From the NCBI GenBank assembly GCA_002794775.1, contig NBAY01000005.1, forward strand, positions 372,001 through 436,000: a DNA stretch of 64,000 nucleotides, given 5' to 3'. The notes under the pieces are model-generated. The model worked only from the letters and a program-made list of their open reading frames with translations. It did no database searches and was not told the origin of the DNA. Source of the DNA: Porodaedalea pini (taxonomy: Eukaryota; Basidiomycota; Agaricomycetes; Hymenochaetales; Hymenochaetaceae). Of this stretch, positions 1 to 10,454 are shown in pieces. The position numbers and the translations under genes are program-made. The stretch's first letter is position 1; each line of letters starts with the position of its first letter.

Positions 1-164
1 ATGCATCAATGCTATATTCCCACGGTGGCGCGTCCGCTTTAAGCGTGCAGTTTTGGCGTCACCGCTGACCGTGTCAGTTGGAGCTGAAACTATGCATTAT
101 TATAGACCGCGCCGCAATGGCTAGAGGTCCCTTTGCACTCTCTCCTTTATTCCACCAGCGATTC

Positions 165-1011
165 ATGGCTACCATTGCACTTGCAGCTCGCGCGTACCAG
201 CAGAGCTTTGACGCACGGCCGTACACCACTCTCGCCCTTACGAATGGTTCACTCAGTGCTGTTGGCGATTGTGTGGCACAAATCGCACAAATTCTGGTGA
301 GCAAAAACACACGCCAGACCTGAAAGGACTGTTGCTGACAGGTTACCGTTGCAGACCGCAAAACCTCATGAACATGAAGACGCGCCACAATACGACCCAC
401 AGCGCACGCTTCGCTTTTTCACGTTCGGTTTCGCAATGGGTACGCTCGAATCAAAATGTTATGCAGAGAATCCTTCCTGTTTCTCATATTCACGTACAGG
501 TCCACTCATCGGTCGCTGGAACAAGTTCCTAGAGGCGCGTTTTCCCCTACGCGCCGCATCCCCAAAGCCCGGGGTTGGTACTTTCTCCCCTCTCTCCGCA
601 GGCATCCAATTTGGTTCTAGCCCAACTTTCATGCGAGCACCTCTGAACGCTCCCATCGGGCAAATACCACGCGTCAGCGGCCTCGCCGTCGCAAAGCGCG
701 TCGCCGCCGATCAGCTCTTCATGGCTCCCATCGGACTCGCGCTCTTCATCGGCACCATGGGGACGCTCGAGGGACGCGACGCCGCGCACATCCAGCGCAA
801 GTTCGTTGATCTCTACCCCAGCGCGCTCGTTGCAAACTGGCAGGTGTGGCCCCTTGCGCAGGTCGTGAACTTCCGGTACATGCCCCTTGTGGCGCGCGTC
901 CCGTTCCAGGCGACGTGTGGCATCTTTTGGAATCTGTATCTGTCGCTCCTTAATGCGAGAGGGAACCGGGAAGTGCGCGACGAGGAAGTGATGCGCGGTA
1001 CTGTTGGGTGA
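165..1011 (+). CDS. Mpv17/PMP22-family membrane protein
   Basis: Mpv17/PMP22 proteins are small four-helix membrane proteins of the mitochondrial inner membrane or peroxisome. The N-terminal part has the family pattern of an aromatic-rich helix followed by LTNGSLSAVGDCVAQ. The C-terminal part carries the hallmark WQVWPLAQVVNFRYMPL block and then the last helix. Introns fit at 297-354 and 440-499: joining them puts the arginine-rich FxxxGFAMG segment directly before PLIGRWNKFLEARFPLR, as in relatives. A third intron probably removes a poorly conserved stretch around 580-660. The start at 165 matches the usual N-terminus; an in-frame ATG at 117 is the alternative. The antisense ORFs here are shadows. 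Family call is secure; the exact organelle is not. Confidence 0.85.
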
Positions 1012-1425
1012 ACTCTCCATTTGATTTTCTTAGTCTAGTTTTTGAAGTTTGCTCTGATAGCATATCTTTTCTTAGAGTATTTTACCATACGTTTCTTATC
1101 TTCATAGTTTTAGCTTTAGCTTTACATTCGGCATACTACCATCTGTATCTCTAGCTCTACCGTCTGTGTTCATCGCACTTTCTCCTCTCCTCTCCCTTCT
1201 TTCTCTTGGTATACACGACGGGACTTCCATCTTGAACATATCCAAAAAAAAACAGAATCGTACACACCCCGCAACAATATAGTTGAAATACATACATGGT
1301 TTATAAATAATCGTGAAACTTCAAATATATTTGTGTTCCTTCCTCCCGAACTACAAGCCGGCTTGCAGAATAGCTGCAATTGTGCTGACTTCCAGACGCC
1401 AGAACGAGTCCATTTCCCATAATTC
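1012..1425. other. Convergent 3' intergenic region
   Basis: AT-rich spacer between the end of the Mpv17-family gene and the end of the next gene on the opposite strand. It probably holds both 3' untranslated regions. I see no further gene. Confidence 0.6.
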
Positions 1426-2954
1426 TCAAACGACATGATACACATTGCTGGAGTCCCGTCCAAGACTTCTATCTCGCTGCACAGACAACGTCGACCCATT
1501 GTTATAAACCGTGCTCGGATCGCTCTTAAGCTCCGTACGCTTCTTCTCCTTGTCGCGCTCAGCCAGAGACAGATGTACTGGCTCGTTGAACTGCATTTCG
1601 GAGAGCTCCGCCTCGGTCGAGCGCAGAGCGAAGGCGGGCTCGGTCAACTTGCGGTTCGGGGAGATGTAGGAGGTGCGATTTTGCTGCTGTTGCTGTTGCT
1701 GACGCGTGTGCCCGACGAAGGCGATGATGATGAGGGGGTTCATGGCCTGTCAAAGCAAAAATATCAGATATCGAAGTGCAATAAAAAATAAAAAATATGG
1801 AGGGCCAAGGCGGCGGATACTCACGACGATCTGTACAGCCGAATCCGTGACGAAATACACGCCCGGGAAATCCGACGCATAAAACGCCAGCACGATGATA
1901 TGCGCAAGCGCCGCGAACGATGCGCTTTCTACGATAATCACAATAACGCGCCAGTACGGCCGCATGTGGCGCGGGTCGTGCTTGCGGATGGGGCGTGTGA
2001 CCCACCAGATGCGCGCAGCAATGAGGAGCGTCGCGGACACGTTCATCGCCAAAGCGAGAGAGAAAAATGCTAAGCCCCAATGGGCTATCTCTTTAGCGAA
2101 GATATTTTGCCCTGGGGTGACGAGGCACAAGTAGGCTGCGGCCTAATGGGGGCGTGGACTGGGTAAATGCGAATGCTAAAAGAAGGGTTTCGAGACTCAC
2201 GACTGTGCCAGTTGCTATAGACAGAAACGATCAGCTGGATGTACAGACAGTTGAGACGGCTGCGAGCTCACTGAAGACGGCCGTGCAGAGGAGAACAGGA
2301 ATCACACAGATCTTCCAATTCCTCTCCCAGACCATGTAGATCCTCCATATCTGCATTAGACGTAAGCATACTCAAGCGAGACGGCATTCACGAAATACGC
2401 ACGATCAGGATATCCGAAAACAGGCTCTGAGTAGCGACTCAGTATCGCAAGCAAAAAAAGAATGGACATGAGGAGCTTACGGTCAAGGCGAGGAGGAACT
2501 CCTTTGCGACGTTAGTTGGTTGTGTGATATCAATCAGGTATTTGAGCATCGATATCTTGTCTGGCGGGTTCACGTAGCCTTCGATGAGACGCCGGCAATT
2601 GACACCAACATGTGCTGTAGCGGTGAGAAATCTGTTGGACGAGTAAAAGGCATGAACAGAGACACAACTAGTACTCGGACGCAAGTGACGAACAAAAGAG
2701 TGGACAGAGAAATGAGCAAGCGCTTCGTGGTTTTTCTGGAATACCTGCGGGCAAAGAGCAGGTCGTATATACAGAGAAAGTACACCATGACGTTGATGCC
2801 TGTTCGATTCCAAACGGATTCAACGCGTTATGCAGAGCGCGCGCGTCAATTAATGTGTGATCCGCTGGATAGAATGGATTGGCGTACCGTAGAAGAGGGT
2901 CTCCATCCACACGGAGACGAGGACGGACAACGTAGCAGGGACGGTGAGGGCCAT
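1426..2954 (-). CDS. Basidiomycete multipass membrane protein (7-TM-like)
   Basis: Exons on the minus strand chain into a serpentine protein of the kind that is highly expanded in mushroom-forming fungi. It opens with MALTVPATLSVLVSVWMETL at 2954. Hydrophobic helices follow, such as VYFLCIYDLLF near 2780 and the exon near 2200-2340 reading IWRIYMVWERNWKICVIPVL, with the W-R-x-Y-x-V-W signature of the family. Next come a helix pair with ARIWWVTRPIRKHDPRH and a last helix (QIV joined to NPLIIIAFVG) whose first part ends near 1830 and resumes at 1743. The tail is polar, with a glutamine run encoded at 1680-1700. At least five introns are needed. The function of this family is unknown; receptor-like topology is an inference. 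Confidence 0.72.
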
Positions 2955-3824
2955 AGTACAAAGTGCTTACTGCACGTCGGCTGCAGGTGGGTTTGCACTT
3001 CAGATCTTCGAGGCCGCCTCCTCTGTTTTAAAAAAACTTGACGTCGTATCCGATCTGTAGATAACAACCTCTGTGATATATGGGGATGCCCTTCATCTCA
3101 GGCTCGCGCGTTGGTCCCTTTCTCGATGAACAGATAGACAGAAAATACAAGGCACGGATCGGAGGAACGAGATCTAGAGAAACATGCCTATCACGCTTAC
3201 CGAATTCGAGTACATCAGATATAAGTTTGATTCCACTCGATCTGAGCAAGATTGGGGGTGAATTCAGCAACTGCCCACGAGTTGTTAAACTGCTGGGTTT
3301 CTGCTAAATTGGAGTTTAGAGACCGTTTCTCTTCCCGTAGCGAGCGTTGAGCAGCTGTTGCTAAATTCCTAGGCGAACCTTATAAGTCATAAGTCTTCTA
3401 GGTGACGGCAAAGCTTTTTGTAAAGACATCAATATTAATTTTGCTGCTTTCAGTGCTCGACGTCCATAGGAGGCTTACATATTCCATCAGACTACGATAC
3501 TGACAGAAAGAAGGTCCCTGGAGTTTAGCAACTGCCTGCAGTCTCTGCTTACCTGTTACTGAAAACATTTTAGATCTAAGGCCCTGTTCAGCAACATTTT
3601 ACGGCGCAATAGCACTAGTACTTCGTTAGCCCGGTCTCCTCGTTCGACTTGGTCCAAGCAATCAGCATGAAGTTGCCAAAGTAAGGTAAAAGCATAAGCT
3701 GGATCATTTTCGGTTCATTGCAAGCTGATGAATCTTGACTTACGGAGGCAGGAGACGTTTCAGTCAGAATTCCAGCAATTCATAAGTAAGTTAAATACGG
3801 ATCGTCAGCTATGATCTACCAGCT
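2955..3824. other. Intergenic region, no gene seen
   Basis: Upstream region of the membrane protein gene. Short ORFs occur on both strands, but none has a recognisable domain or a convincing exon chain. Around 3580-3625 the sequence (CCCTGTTCAGC then TTTACGGCG) resembles 8769-8800 (CCCTGTTCGGATC then TTAACGGCG), which could mark ends of related non-autonomous elements; this is weak. Confidence 0.4.
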
Positions 3825-3849
3825 GAAGTCCCGGCGAAGCCGGGACTTC
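3825..3849. repeat. Perfect 11-bp-stem palindrome
   Basis: GAAGTCCCGGC, loop GAA, then the exact complement GCCGGGACTTC. It sits just upstream of the 47-bp tandem array, whose units contain the same kind of hairpin with the loop in the other orientation (TTT or TTC). Confidence 0.85.
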
Positions 3850-3863
3850 GCTTCAAACGCAGT

Positions 3864-4110
3864 GCTTAGATCCATCCCGGCTTTGCCGGGACTTGTTTTT
3901 AAAATGCAATGCTTAGATCCATCCTGGCTTCGCCAGGACTTGTTTTTTAAACGCAATGCTTAGATCCATCCTGGCTTCTGGTCTTGTTTTTTTAAACGCA
4001 ATGCTTAGATCCATCCTGGCTTCTGGACTTGTTTTTTTAAACGCAATGCTTAGATCCATCCTGGCTTCGCCAGGACTTGTTTTTTTAAACACAGTGCTCA
4101 TATTTATTCT
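3864..4110. repeat. 47-bp tandem repeat, about 5-6 copies
   Basis: Units begin with GCTTAGATCCATC at 3864, 3911, 3958, 4003 and 4048, with a decayed sixth at 4096, so the spacing is 45-48 bp. Each unit has a GC-rich hairpin core followed by ACTTGTTTTT and AAACGCAATG. The core is CCCGGC-TTT-GCCGGG in the first unit and CCTGGC-TTC-GCCAGG in others; two middle units have a shortened core. The open frame across the array on the minus strand is an artefact of the repeat. Confidence 0.9.
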
Positions 4111-4139
4111 GGCTTTATCTGAGTTCTACAGATAATATA

Positions 4140-4238
4140 CAGGTGGGTGTAAGTGATGGCTGAGTCATGTGCAAGCTTTATGCAGCAACTCCCAGCCAAA
4201 CTGGTGCACATGACTTAGCCTTCACTTACACCCACCTG
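4140..4238. mobile_element. 99-bp TA-flanked MITE (Tc1/mariner-like ends)
   Basis: Terminal inverted repeats of about 34 bp start with CAGGTGGGTGTAAGTG and end with the complement CACTTACACCCACCTG, with a roughly 31-bp loop. The element is flanked by TA on both sides (4138-4139 and 4239-4240), the target duplication of Tc1/mariner transposons. Its first seven bases match those of the larger MITE at 30561-30886. It has no coding capacity and depends on a transposase encoded elsewhere. Confidence 0.8.
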
Positions 4239-4240
4239 TA

Positions 4241-5409
4241 TTATCTTAGTCTGTTTGGAAGAAACTTGAATTTTATTGTGAAATTCTAATTACACTAAAG
4301 CCCCACTAAATACAATATTGGTTGTCACATTATGTCAGTTGCCCATGTGTAAGGACAGGTGTAGCTAGCTTATGACTAATATGTACAATCTTTTCTTTTG
4401 TTCCTGCACATTTCTGCTTAACTTGCAACTTCTACAGTTATAGACAGCCATATTGTAGATCTCTCTTCCTCAATGTTTTCTGGAATGATGCTCAGTGCTG
4501 TATGATGAGGATCATGTAGGAATTCAATGCTTAAACAAAGATTTCCCTTGCTGACTTTTTCTCTGGAGGCTCTGACTTACTCACTCAGAGTACTGCTTTC
4601 AACCTTACATTGTACTTCACTGCAATCTTCAGTCTGGCTGCAAGTTATGCTCCTATGTTCTCAGCTTTATGTATCACCTTATTTTTCCTTGGGACATCCA
4701 TTGGAGTGAGTCCTAATATAATATAAAGTGTAAGTCTGCCAGAGTGTTCTTACCAGAGCCAACATGACACCAACTGTCTGGACGTTGTGTCATGACTTGG
4801 AGTACTGAGTCTACACCACAATACCGAGTCTACACCATGACCATGCCGAGTCTGAGTCTGAGTGCCAAGTCTCATGATCGTGCCAAGTCTGAGCCCAAGT
4901 GCCAAGTCTGGTGAATGTACTGAGTCTGAGCCTGAAGACTGACTCTGAGCCCAAAACTTAGTGGCAGCATAGCCTCAGGACCTTCAGAGCAGGGCACGTT
5001 ACACTCTATTTATATCCTTTTCATATTCCCTTCACTCCCCAACCCATCTGAAGCTCTTGTGAACTTGTCCGATGCTTATACGCACTCGCACTGAGTCAAG
5101 TGATCCTTCAGCATGCAAATGCTGAGTTACATATTCCAAGAGCAATTCTCAATGGATTCCTTTCAGACTGGTACTGTATAGTTCATATTATATAATCCTT
5201 TCTATTTGAACCCTTTCTAATGCCTTTGTTGCCTCAGTCTATCTGACAGCAACAAAGGTGAGTAGACAATTTTCCTGTATATATTTCCAGTCTATCTGAC
5301 AGCAACAAAGATTGTTTTGTCCTGTCTGTCTTGTGGGCTCAAGTGTTGGCACTACCTAGGTGCCTTTCATAAAGGTCCTGTGCTGTCTTATATATGCAAA
5401 CTATTTTTT
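4241..5409. other. Gene-free region
   Basis: AT-rich non-coding DNA. A 24-bp sequence beginning CAGTCTATCTGACAGC occurs twice, near 5235 and 5290. Around 4800-4950 there is a run of degenerate GAGTCT/AAGTCT words. No gene is supported. Confidence 0.5.
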
Positions 5410-5692
5410 CATCATCAAGAAAGCTCAAATTAGTTGATGTGATGTGGCAATTTATACACCAATACTCATGGGGAAGATGGCATATTAAATTTCTAATTAG
5501 ATTTAAATTTTTAATGATTTTTCCGATTTTGTTTGATAGCAAAGTAAGCAATCTATTCATGCATCATCAGGAAAACTCAAATTAGTTGATGTAATGTGGC
5601 AATTTATGCACCAATAGTCATGGGGAAGATGGAGTATTAATTTTCTAATTAGATTTAAAATTTTAATGATTTTTCCGATTTTGTTCAAGTGA
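5410..5692. repeat. Two direct copies of a ~130-bp sequence
   Basis: The copies run from 5410 to about 5538 and from 5562 to about 5692, an offset of 152 bp. Both start CATCATCA, contain AAATTAGTTGATGT and CATGGGGAAGATGG, and end TTTTTCCGATTTTGTT. They differ at roughly ten positions. Short ORFs inside are repeat-derived and not genes. Confidence 0.88.
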
Positions 5693-5817
5693 GAAATGGG
5701 TTGTTTGAGCTCAAAGTGTTGTGTGTGTGCTGCCGCTTTGAGTGATCTGCGGAGTTGCCACTTTGGGGGGGTACTGTGAAAAGTGACAGGGAGAAGGCTG
5801 ATTAATAGTGACAAATT

Positions 5818-5876
5818 TTAGTCAGAATTAGTCAGAATTAGTCAGTTTTAGTCAGAATTTGTCAGAATTTGTCATT
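5818..5876. repeat. Short GTCAGAATTN tandem repeat
   Basis: About six degenerate 10-bp units of the type TTAGTCAGAA or TTTGTCAGAA in a row. Confidence 0.85.
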
Positions 5877-5910
5877 TCTGATGGTGGCTGTGGGTTTATA
5901 ATATTGCACT

Positions 5911-6660
5911 ACTGTTAGGGTCGGGCGAATATTCCAATTCTTTAACCACGAAGGTGTTGCCTTCCGGACTGTATGGTCCTCTGAGTGGTGTATTACCGAG
6001 ACGACTTTACTTATCTTCGACCGATCCCATAACCAGCTTCTCCTTCACTGCCCTTATCAGGTAGAACCTGAGGTTGGTATTGAAAGCACTTAGTTACAGC
6101 AGATAGGGGAGGTAATTCCCTAGAGGGTCGAGAGATGTTCGGTTATGCTGCGATGTTGTCTAGGAGGCAAACTGCAAGGCTTGGCGTAGCCGAGATGCAC
6201 TCAACCAGACTTGGTTCTGTGGACAATGAGAGGAACCTTCTAAGTGTGGCGTAGCCGAGGGTCTACTCAATCAAAGTCAATCCTTATTCAACTTGGGACA
6301 AATCCTCAACCCAGTATGGGGCGGACTCGTTATTCAACCAAGGAGGATATTACACAGTGGTAGTTATAGATGTAGAGGTAGAGGTAAGAAGTAGCAGTGT
6401 TCTGTAACCTTCTGAAAGGAATGTAAAAGCGATAGAGAATGGGGATCTGGGGTGCTAGTTACTCGGCCTTATATAGCCTACTGAATTTCTAATTTCTTTA
6501 CGTTCTGTCCAACCAGATGCCCTTCCGTCTCCTTCCTATGTTTCAGGTGGCCGCAGCACTTGGCTGCTGCGGTGGGGATGTATGCACATGTACTCCATCC
6601 AATGGTTTTCTTGCATCCTGCAATTTAGACTGCGGTGTGAGTCACGTGATGTCATGACCC
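5911..6660 (-). mobile_element. Possible LTR-like block
   Basis: Read on the minus strand, the block has a TATA motif (CTATATAAGG, complement near 6470-6482) and ends in CCCTAACA at 5911. That is the kind of terminus seen in the confirmed Ty3 LTRs of this window (which end CCTAACA). The other boundary may lie near TGACATCACGTG at about 6650, but no matching target duplication is visible. It could be a solo LTR or the end of a decayed element that includes the two ORFs to its right. Low confidence. Confidence 0.3.
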
Positions 6661-6849
6661 ACGCGCTCGGGTGAGTACATCACTGATTCGGTAGTCGGGC
6701 TCCCACGTTCTCCACATGCTTTGGTTTAATTAACTTCCTGCTTCTCCCGTGTGCTTCTATATCGGGGCTTTACTTCCCTGCTTCTCGAAGCGTCTTCCTC
6801 GGTTGTGGCACTGCATAGCCTATCGGGTTGCATTGCTGCGCTCGGGTGT

Positions 6850-7497
6850 TCATTCCTCCCATTCAAATCCATTGGGGATAACCATGTGGATCCATGGGTT
6901 ATTCTTGGCTCGCCATTCAGTGTCAGATCCATTCGGTGATAGGGCTGCTCCGCCGAGACATGTCTCCATTGTGAACGGTGGGTCATGTACTCCTAGGGCT
7001 AGAGTGATCTTGAATGTTCGTCTTCCTGACACGTGCTTGAATTCGTATAGCGTAATCGTGCCTTGATGCTTTATGTCCCTGAGGTATGCCCAACAGTGCT
7101 TGAGTGCTGTCGTTATGTGTATTGGTACATCATTCCCTTGTACTGGACTCGGGGTAGGTATCCGTATCATCATCTTGCAGTTCCTGCATTCTTCGTGTGG
7201 CTCCTTATTGTATTGGATGACTGTATCCCATTTGTAGTTCTCCATGCCACGTTCTTCTTTACTGATGTGGACTTTATACGTCTTGGCATCTCGATAGTAG
7301 ATTGCCTGTCCTGTTTCAAAGTATGGGGATTGGCCTTCCCACTTGTGTGCTCGTAATGTGACGTCCTGGTCCATTAATCCTATTGTCTTCAGGAGTTCTG
7401 GGACCTTCTGTGCTACATTCTGTAGTAGCATGCACTTGGTGCATTGGGGATCAACTTCCATTGGTTGTCCTTTGCCTTCTTGACGTTTATGTGCCAT
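6850..7497 (-). CDS. Unidentified 215-residue protein
   Basis: One uninterrupted ORF from an ATG at 7497. The product is hydrophilic, with two CxxC pairs: QCTKC near residue 20 and ECRNC near residue 105. I do not recognise a domain. It lies upstream, in transcript orientation, of the LTR-like block at 5911-6660 and downstream of another minus-strand ORF, so it may belong to a mobile element. The 3' end is a clear TGA after a run of acidic residues. It may also be a lineage-specific single-exon gene. Confidence 0.45.
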   Translation of the reverse strand: MAHKRQEGKGQPMEVDPQCTKCMLLQNVAQKVPELLKTIGLMDQDVTLRAHKWEGQSPYFETGQAIYYRDAKTYKVHISKEERGMENYKWDTVIQYNKEPHEECRNCKMMIRIPTPSPVQGNDVPIHITTALKHCWAYLRDIKHQGTITLYEFKHVSGRRTFKITLALGVHDPPFTMETCLGGAALSPNGSDTEWRAKNNPWIHMVIPNGFEWEE

Positions 7498-7712
7498 GTC
7501 ACAAGGGGTGACAGTGTAGCGTGACTGTGACTGACGGATTTTTGCCTGGGCAAGTATCCGTCAAGATCAGGTGACCATGTAATCGCGTATGATCAACAAT
7601 GATCTGCCTTGATCGACGTTTCCGAATGTGCGAAAATTTCCTTTCAACTACTCTGCACTACATACACTACACAAAGAACCAGAAGCGTAATATGGCTAGT
7701 GCGAAAACAAAA

Positions 7713-8594
7713 CTAGCGAGGGAAATTAGAAAGAGAAGGGGGGCCAGTGACAGGCTTCAGCGAATAATTGTGACGGCGTGGACGGCCGGGGGGTTTAAGT
7801 GGTGGGAGGGGAGGAGGTAAAGTAGAATCGTCAGTCTGTCTAATAGGCGAGGAGTGACGCAAAGTAAGGGGCGGAAGGGGTGGAGCAGGAGTTTGATGGG
7901 CATAAGAACCGATGCCACGTGAAAGAGCGAGGATGGTGGAACGAGTAGGGGGGACTGGGGGTGGTGACGGAGGAAAGGCCGGGATGCGGTGAATATGTGA
8001 TGAAGGGGCCGAGGGGCCCGGGGACGGCAGACGAGGGCGCGGGCGGAATTGGGTGGCTTCCGGCCCATAAATACGGGGCGCGGCTGGTGGGTGCAATGTC
8101 CGCTGGCGTTGGAGCCATTGGCTTGAAATTACTGGTTGGCCGGGACGAGGCCACTGAGACTGTGGGGCGAGAAAAGGAATTGAAGGTGGTGACACTAAAC
8201 GAGGTGATGGAGAAAGTAAAGATGACGGCGGCAGCGGTGAGGGCGAGGGGGCTGCAGGGGCCGGGGGTGTGTCCATGATGAATTCCACTGACATAGGGGA
8301 GGAAGCAGCGGATGGGGTCGATAAGGACTTGGTGCGTGAGTAGGCGAGAATAGCCTGTCGGTAATCGATAATGCCAGCGGCATACTCGCAAGCTTGACGA
8401 GCTCGGCGACGGTATAGGGAGCGCTTAGAACGGCGCTTGTGATGGCGCTGTTGACGGACAGGAGGGACGGTGCGAAGACGTAGGGATGGGGGGTGACACA
8501 GAGGCGTCACCACGGATGCGTGAAGCTGTACGATTGCTGTTAAAATGCGATCGAGTACGAGGTTGAAGCGGAGGATGGTGCGGCTGGGTGACAT
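7713..8594 (-). CDS. Unidentified proline-rich protein, 293 residues
   Basis: Single long ORF with a basic segment near residues 50-70 (RRSKRSLYRRRARQ) followed by about 200 residues very rich in proline and serine. No catalytic motif is visible. The complementary strand is G-rich, so biased composition helps keep this frame open. The sequence just upstream of its ATG (8660-8690, CCCACGGTGGGATGATGG) resembles the leader of the LINE at 29795-29815 (CCCACGGTCGAGATGATGG). That hints at a mobile-element ORF1 or a chimeric non-autonomous element; this is an inference. Confidence 0.4.
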   Translation of the reverse strand: MSPSRTILRFNLVLDRILTAIVQLHASVVTPLCHPPSLRLRTVPPVRQQRHHKRRSKRSLYRRRARQACEYAAGIIDYRQAILAYSRTKSLSTPSAASSPMSVEFIMDTPPAPAAPSPSPLPPSSLLSPSPRLVSPPSIPFLAPQSQWPRPGQPVISSQWLQRQRTLHPPAAPRIYGPEATQFRPRPRLPSPGPSAPSSHIHRIPAFPPSPPPVPPTRSTILALSRGIGSYAHQTPAPPLPPLTLRHSSPIRQTDDSTLPPPLPPLKPPGRPRRHNYSLKPVTGPPSLSNFPR

Positions 8595-8903
8595 CGGGGA
8601 GATCGGATGGACCGATAGACAAGCACACGAAACGTGTTATAGAGTGTAGGGCGAGGGTCTCACTTTCCCACGGTGGGATGATGGGAGTAAGAGAACAAGG
8701 TGGCTGTGGGCAAAAGGGCCTTCGTCGGTTCAATATTAAGATCCCGCCGGGCCTAAGACCCTGTTCGGATCAGAAATTTAACGGCGTGATAACACGTGAT
8801 ACAGATTAGCTACTTATCGTCTTATCAGGAGGTTGTGTCACTTGATCTACTTGCTCTCGTGCATTTATCTGTATTTCGAGTGGCTATCGATTACACGCAC
8901 TAC

Positions 8904-9867
8904 CATGACAAGCGACGATGAGTATTCAATCACAGCATCTATGAAGGTGCCGTGTGCACGATCCATTTACACCGAGGGCAATAACTCGAAGGCCGTTCTG
9001 GATAACTATCTCATTGGGTCGCTCGAAGATGGGCTGCATACAGACAACAACTTCAGGCCCATTTTCTGGACTAATGCGCCTAATCTTCTCAATCAACAGC
9101 TCATACGTGGTGCACCACAACCACTGACAGTTGCAAATCTCAGTTCAATCGGTACGTTTTATTTCTCATCTAAAACGAATCAGTCCCTGCTAGTCGGGCC
9201 GGCTATCAACAGACATAGCTAGTCAATCCTTCGAAGTTCGAAAACTCAGACACGATAAACTTTATCATTTGGGGGCACTCCCTTCATTTCCTTTGATAGA
9301 GTCTCGGTGAGCGATTGATAGCTCTCATCGTCCTTTTCGGCGCTACAGCAGTGCCCTCATAGACATACTTACATATGGGAGGACGCATCACCGTATTCAA
9401 ATCGAGCTGAATAACAACTTTCCTGAGTATCCTTGCTTTCTGCTTGGTCACATTGAGTAACTCCAGAGACAAGAAAGAAGTGTATCAGCTTAAAGCCATT
9501 CATCACAATGAATCCTATCACAAAAGCCTTGGCTGAATTTACTATCATCACTAGTTGAGCATGATTCTGAAGTCACGGCTAGACTATGGGATACTCCCTG
9601 CGACTCGAAGTACGCTGCTAGTCTCATTGTCCTCGACGAGCTACGGCGTGCCTTCTTCGTGGAATCATTCATCCTGTCTGTCATTGCTCTATGGCTGTAT
9701 GCGTCAGGTATTTCGATCCTCAATCCGATCATTAAGGCTCGAATCCGAAAATTGACCCTCGCTCCTTGCTTCCGTCCTTTACTGTTCAGGCATCATCTTC
9801 GTCATCGCCAACGTAATTCTCGCCATCTGAGACTCCCGTCACCGAATAGGTGGCCTGCGCAGTATTA
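8904..9867 (+). pseudogene. Unidentified, probably decayed gene
   Basis: A plus-strand exon-like stretch starts at the ATG at 8904 (MTSDDEYSITASMKVP) and runs to a possible donor near 9151. Later fragments contain hydrophobic helices: LIALIVLFGATAV near 9310, TTFLSILAFCLVTLSN near 9420 and SFILSVIALWLYASGISIL near 9670. They lie in different frames with stops between them. This would fit a decayed membrane protein, but I cannot assign a family, and the minus strand is also partly open. Confidence 0.25.
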
Positions 9868-9869
9868 AT

Positions 9870-10454
9870 AAATATGTGCAACTGCAATTTTGTTCAAGGC
9901 GCCGGTAGACCACGACTAATGTTGTACACCCCAAAGGTTAGTTGTGACAAGCTCATTTTCGGCTTTCGAGTTATGGGATGATTAATATTGTGATCTGAAT
10001 TGGTTCCATGCCTACAAGTACTGCTTAATATGAAGTGGACGAAAGCAACAGCTAATCACCAGCTTCTCAATGATTTATATTCCCTCTTCGAACAGTCTTC
10101 ATTCCATTCAACATCCTATCATTCCGGTCCCCGAACCGTGTCTCGCGCCTCTTTCAATCTTGGATCTACAAGTCAAAGCTCAAATCGTCACCCAACATTT
10201 TAACCGCGTGGTATGGGAAGCGCTAAGCAAGTGCAGCATAAATGCATGCAAGCAGCCACAAAGGTTGTGAACGAGTCCTTTCATTAAGTACAAGCCTGAA
10301 GAAGTATCATTTAGTAATAAAGAAGATCAAGTCTTCTGAGCCAGAATGTAGATAAATAGATGCTTCGATGAGTTGGAGGCCACATAAAAAAAATGACGAC
10401 CAGAAAGTTTAAGTTCTAAAGAACAATTCTGGCTACAAGTTACGAGTTCTATAA
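9870..10454. other. Gene-free region
   Basis: No supported gene. It probably includes the 3' untranslated region of URB2 near 10380-10454. Confidence 0.5.

Noticed and set aside
547..1020. 157-codon minus-strand ORF over the Mpv17-family gene
   Set aside because: It is antisense to conserved coding sequence and shows no family motif.
3913..4101. 62-codon ORF with repeated FKKT-ARMDLSIA units
   Set aside because: It is a translation of the 47-bp tandem repeat; unit lengths vary and there is no gene context.
3851..4110. CRISPR-like array
   Set aside because: The repeats are contiguous tandem units without unique spacers, in a eukaryotic genome.
8426..8734. Proline-rich minus-strand ORFs in other frames near 7.7-8.7 kb
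   Set aside because: Composition effect of a G-rich plus strand; only the longest frame was kept, and with low confidence.
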